Source: G964291335 sp964291335 (lineage in GTDB: Bacteria > Chloroflexota > Dehalococcoidia > Lucifugimonadales > UBA3495). From it: 64,000 nucleotides of DNA. This document shows positions 63,362-64,000 of this stretch, piece by piece. Numbering within the stretch: the stretch's first letter is position 1; each line of letters opens with the position of its first letter. The position numbers were made by a program, and so were the translations under genes. The notes below the pieces were generated by a model. It was not told the DNA's origin, searched no databases, and saw only the letters and a list, made by a program, of their open reading frames with translations. Where the stretch lies: the NCBI GenBank assembly GCA_964291335.2, contig OZ219749.1:62001-126000 (forward strand). Direction: 5' to 3'.

Positions 63362-64000
63362 ACAAGATGATTGAAAAACTGCGCCAATTGCTCGGAAGCC
63401 ACTATCAAATCTCCACCCGGCTATACTTCGGCATTGGCGGGGCAGTGAGCCTTACCATGCTGGCCAGTATTGTGGGCTGGTTTTCGCTGAATGCTGTGGA
63501 CAACGCCCAGAACCAGGTGAACAACCAAAGCATACCGGAACTGGTAGTGGCCTTTGGCCTGGCCGAATACAGCAGTTCCCTGGCAGCTGCCGCTCCCCGG
63601 CTATCCACCGCAGAAACACCCGAAGAGCTGGCGGAAATCTACGGAAGTATCGTAGTTACCAATGAGAATATAGCAGAACAACTGGCGCTGCTGGAAAATA
63701 TCGACCGCGAGCGAAACGGGCAATTTCAGGAGCTGCGGGACAGCGCCATGGCGCTAACCAGGAATATCGAGGTAATCAAAGAGCAGCGGGCGCAGTTAAT
63801 CGAACTGGCTAAAGGAAAAGCGGAATTAAGCCAAAGTTTAGCCGACCTGCGCAGCCAGTTGGACAGCGTGCTGATTCCCGCTATTGATAACCAGCTTTTC
63901 TATACCGTTACCGGGTACGAGTTCCTGGGCGGCGAGGCGGCCCCCTTTGAGCGGCATTTTTCGCCGGAACAGGTGGACCGTTACCGGATTCTGGCTGAAT
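63358..64000 (+). CDS. Membrane sensor protein, partial (N-terminus of a histidine kinase or similar)
   Basis: GTG start in GTGA overlap. One transmembrane helix at ~residues 22-44 (LYFGIGGAVSLTMLASIVGW), then an extracytoplasmic helical sensor region (VDNAQNQVNNQSIPELVVAF ... LIELAKGKAELSQSLADL), like the four-helix sensors of TorS-type kinases. The kinase part lies past the window edge. Last gene seen in the signalling operon. Confidence 0.65.
   Translation, partial: MNKMIEKLRQLLGSHYQISTRLYFGIGGAVSLTMLASIVGWFSLNAVDNAQNQVNNQSIPELVVAFGLAEYSSSLAAAAPRLSTAETPEELAEIYGSIVVTNENIAEQLALLENIDRERNGQFQELRDSAMALTRNIEVIKEQRAQLIELAKGKAELSQSLADLRSQLDSVLIPAIDNQLFYTVTGYEFLGGEAAPFERHFSPEQVDRYRILAE

Overview
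The window has two very different halves that meet near position 32,900. Positions 1 to about 32,880 look like an integrated mobile element. Almost every gene is on the minus strand, packed closely with short gaps. The recognisable functions are mobility or plasmid-type (HerA-like ATPase, MobC-like relaxosome protein, PcfJ-like protein, a wrecked tyrosine integrase at the right edge), nucleotide metabolism (thymidylate kinase, orotate phosphoribosyltransferase), two toxin-antitoxin pairs (HicBA, HEPN/MNT), a GHKL ATPase, a DGQHR (DndB-like) protein, an ImmA/IrrE-like two-gene module, three exported proteins (two leucine-rich lipoproteins, one FnIII/Calx-beta protein), and four related coiled-coil proteins with a PD-(D/E)XK-like C-terminus. 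Three of these carry long, nearly perfect DNA tandem repeats. Many of the remaining genes are small proteins of unknown function.

The element half shows a striking number of interrupted reading frames. At least seven genes carry a one-base frameshift, mostly one base missing from a G/C run. Two genes carry an internal in-frame TAG with clear coding sequence on both sides. I saw no comparable damage in the chromosomal half. This could be decay, assembly error confined to the element, or in the TAG cases readthrough; TAG is also used as an ordinary stop in the element.

Positions 32,891 to 64,000 are ordinary chromosome: a BNR beta-propeller protein, a thioredoxin-like protein next to a probable selenocysteine glutaredoxin (UGA in the active site plus a fitting SECIS hairpin), citrate synthase, a MidA-type methyltransferase, a Yip1 protein, CoaBC and CoaX (coenzyme A synthesis), a pentapeptide-repeat/TIR fusion, a reductive-dehalogenase-like Fe-S protein, an SAM methyltransferase, an MmgE/PrpD protein, a MOSC protein, a stand-alone 23S rRNA with its own promoter, initiator tRNA-Met, an SPFH protein, an Asp/Glu racemase-superfamily protein, an Eis-like acetyltransferase, MscS, RecF, Fur, DinB and VOC proteins. 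The last 4 kb is an overlapping signalling operon (STAS, receiver-PP2C phosphatase, anti-sigma-type kinase, periplasmic binding lipoprotein, and the start of a membrane sensor).

The gene set (unlinked 23S, RdhA-like protein without Tat signal, DUF5679, selenoprotein, Eis, MidA, type III pantothenate kinase) suggests a Chloroflexota genome, perhaps Dehalococcoidia/SAR202-like. This is inference from gene content; no taxonomic search was possible.
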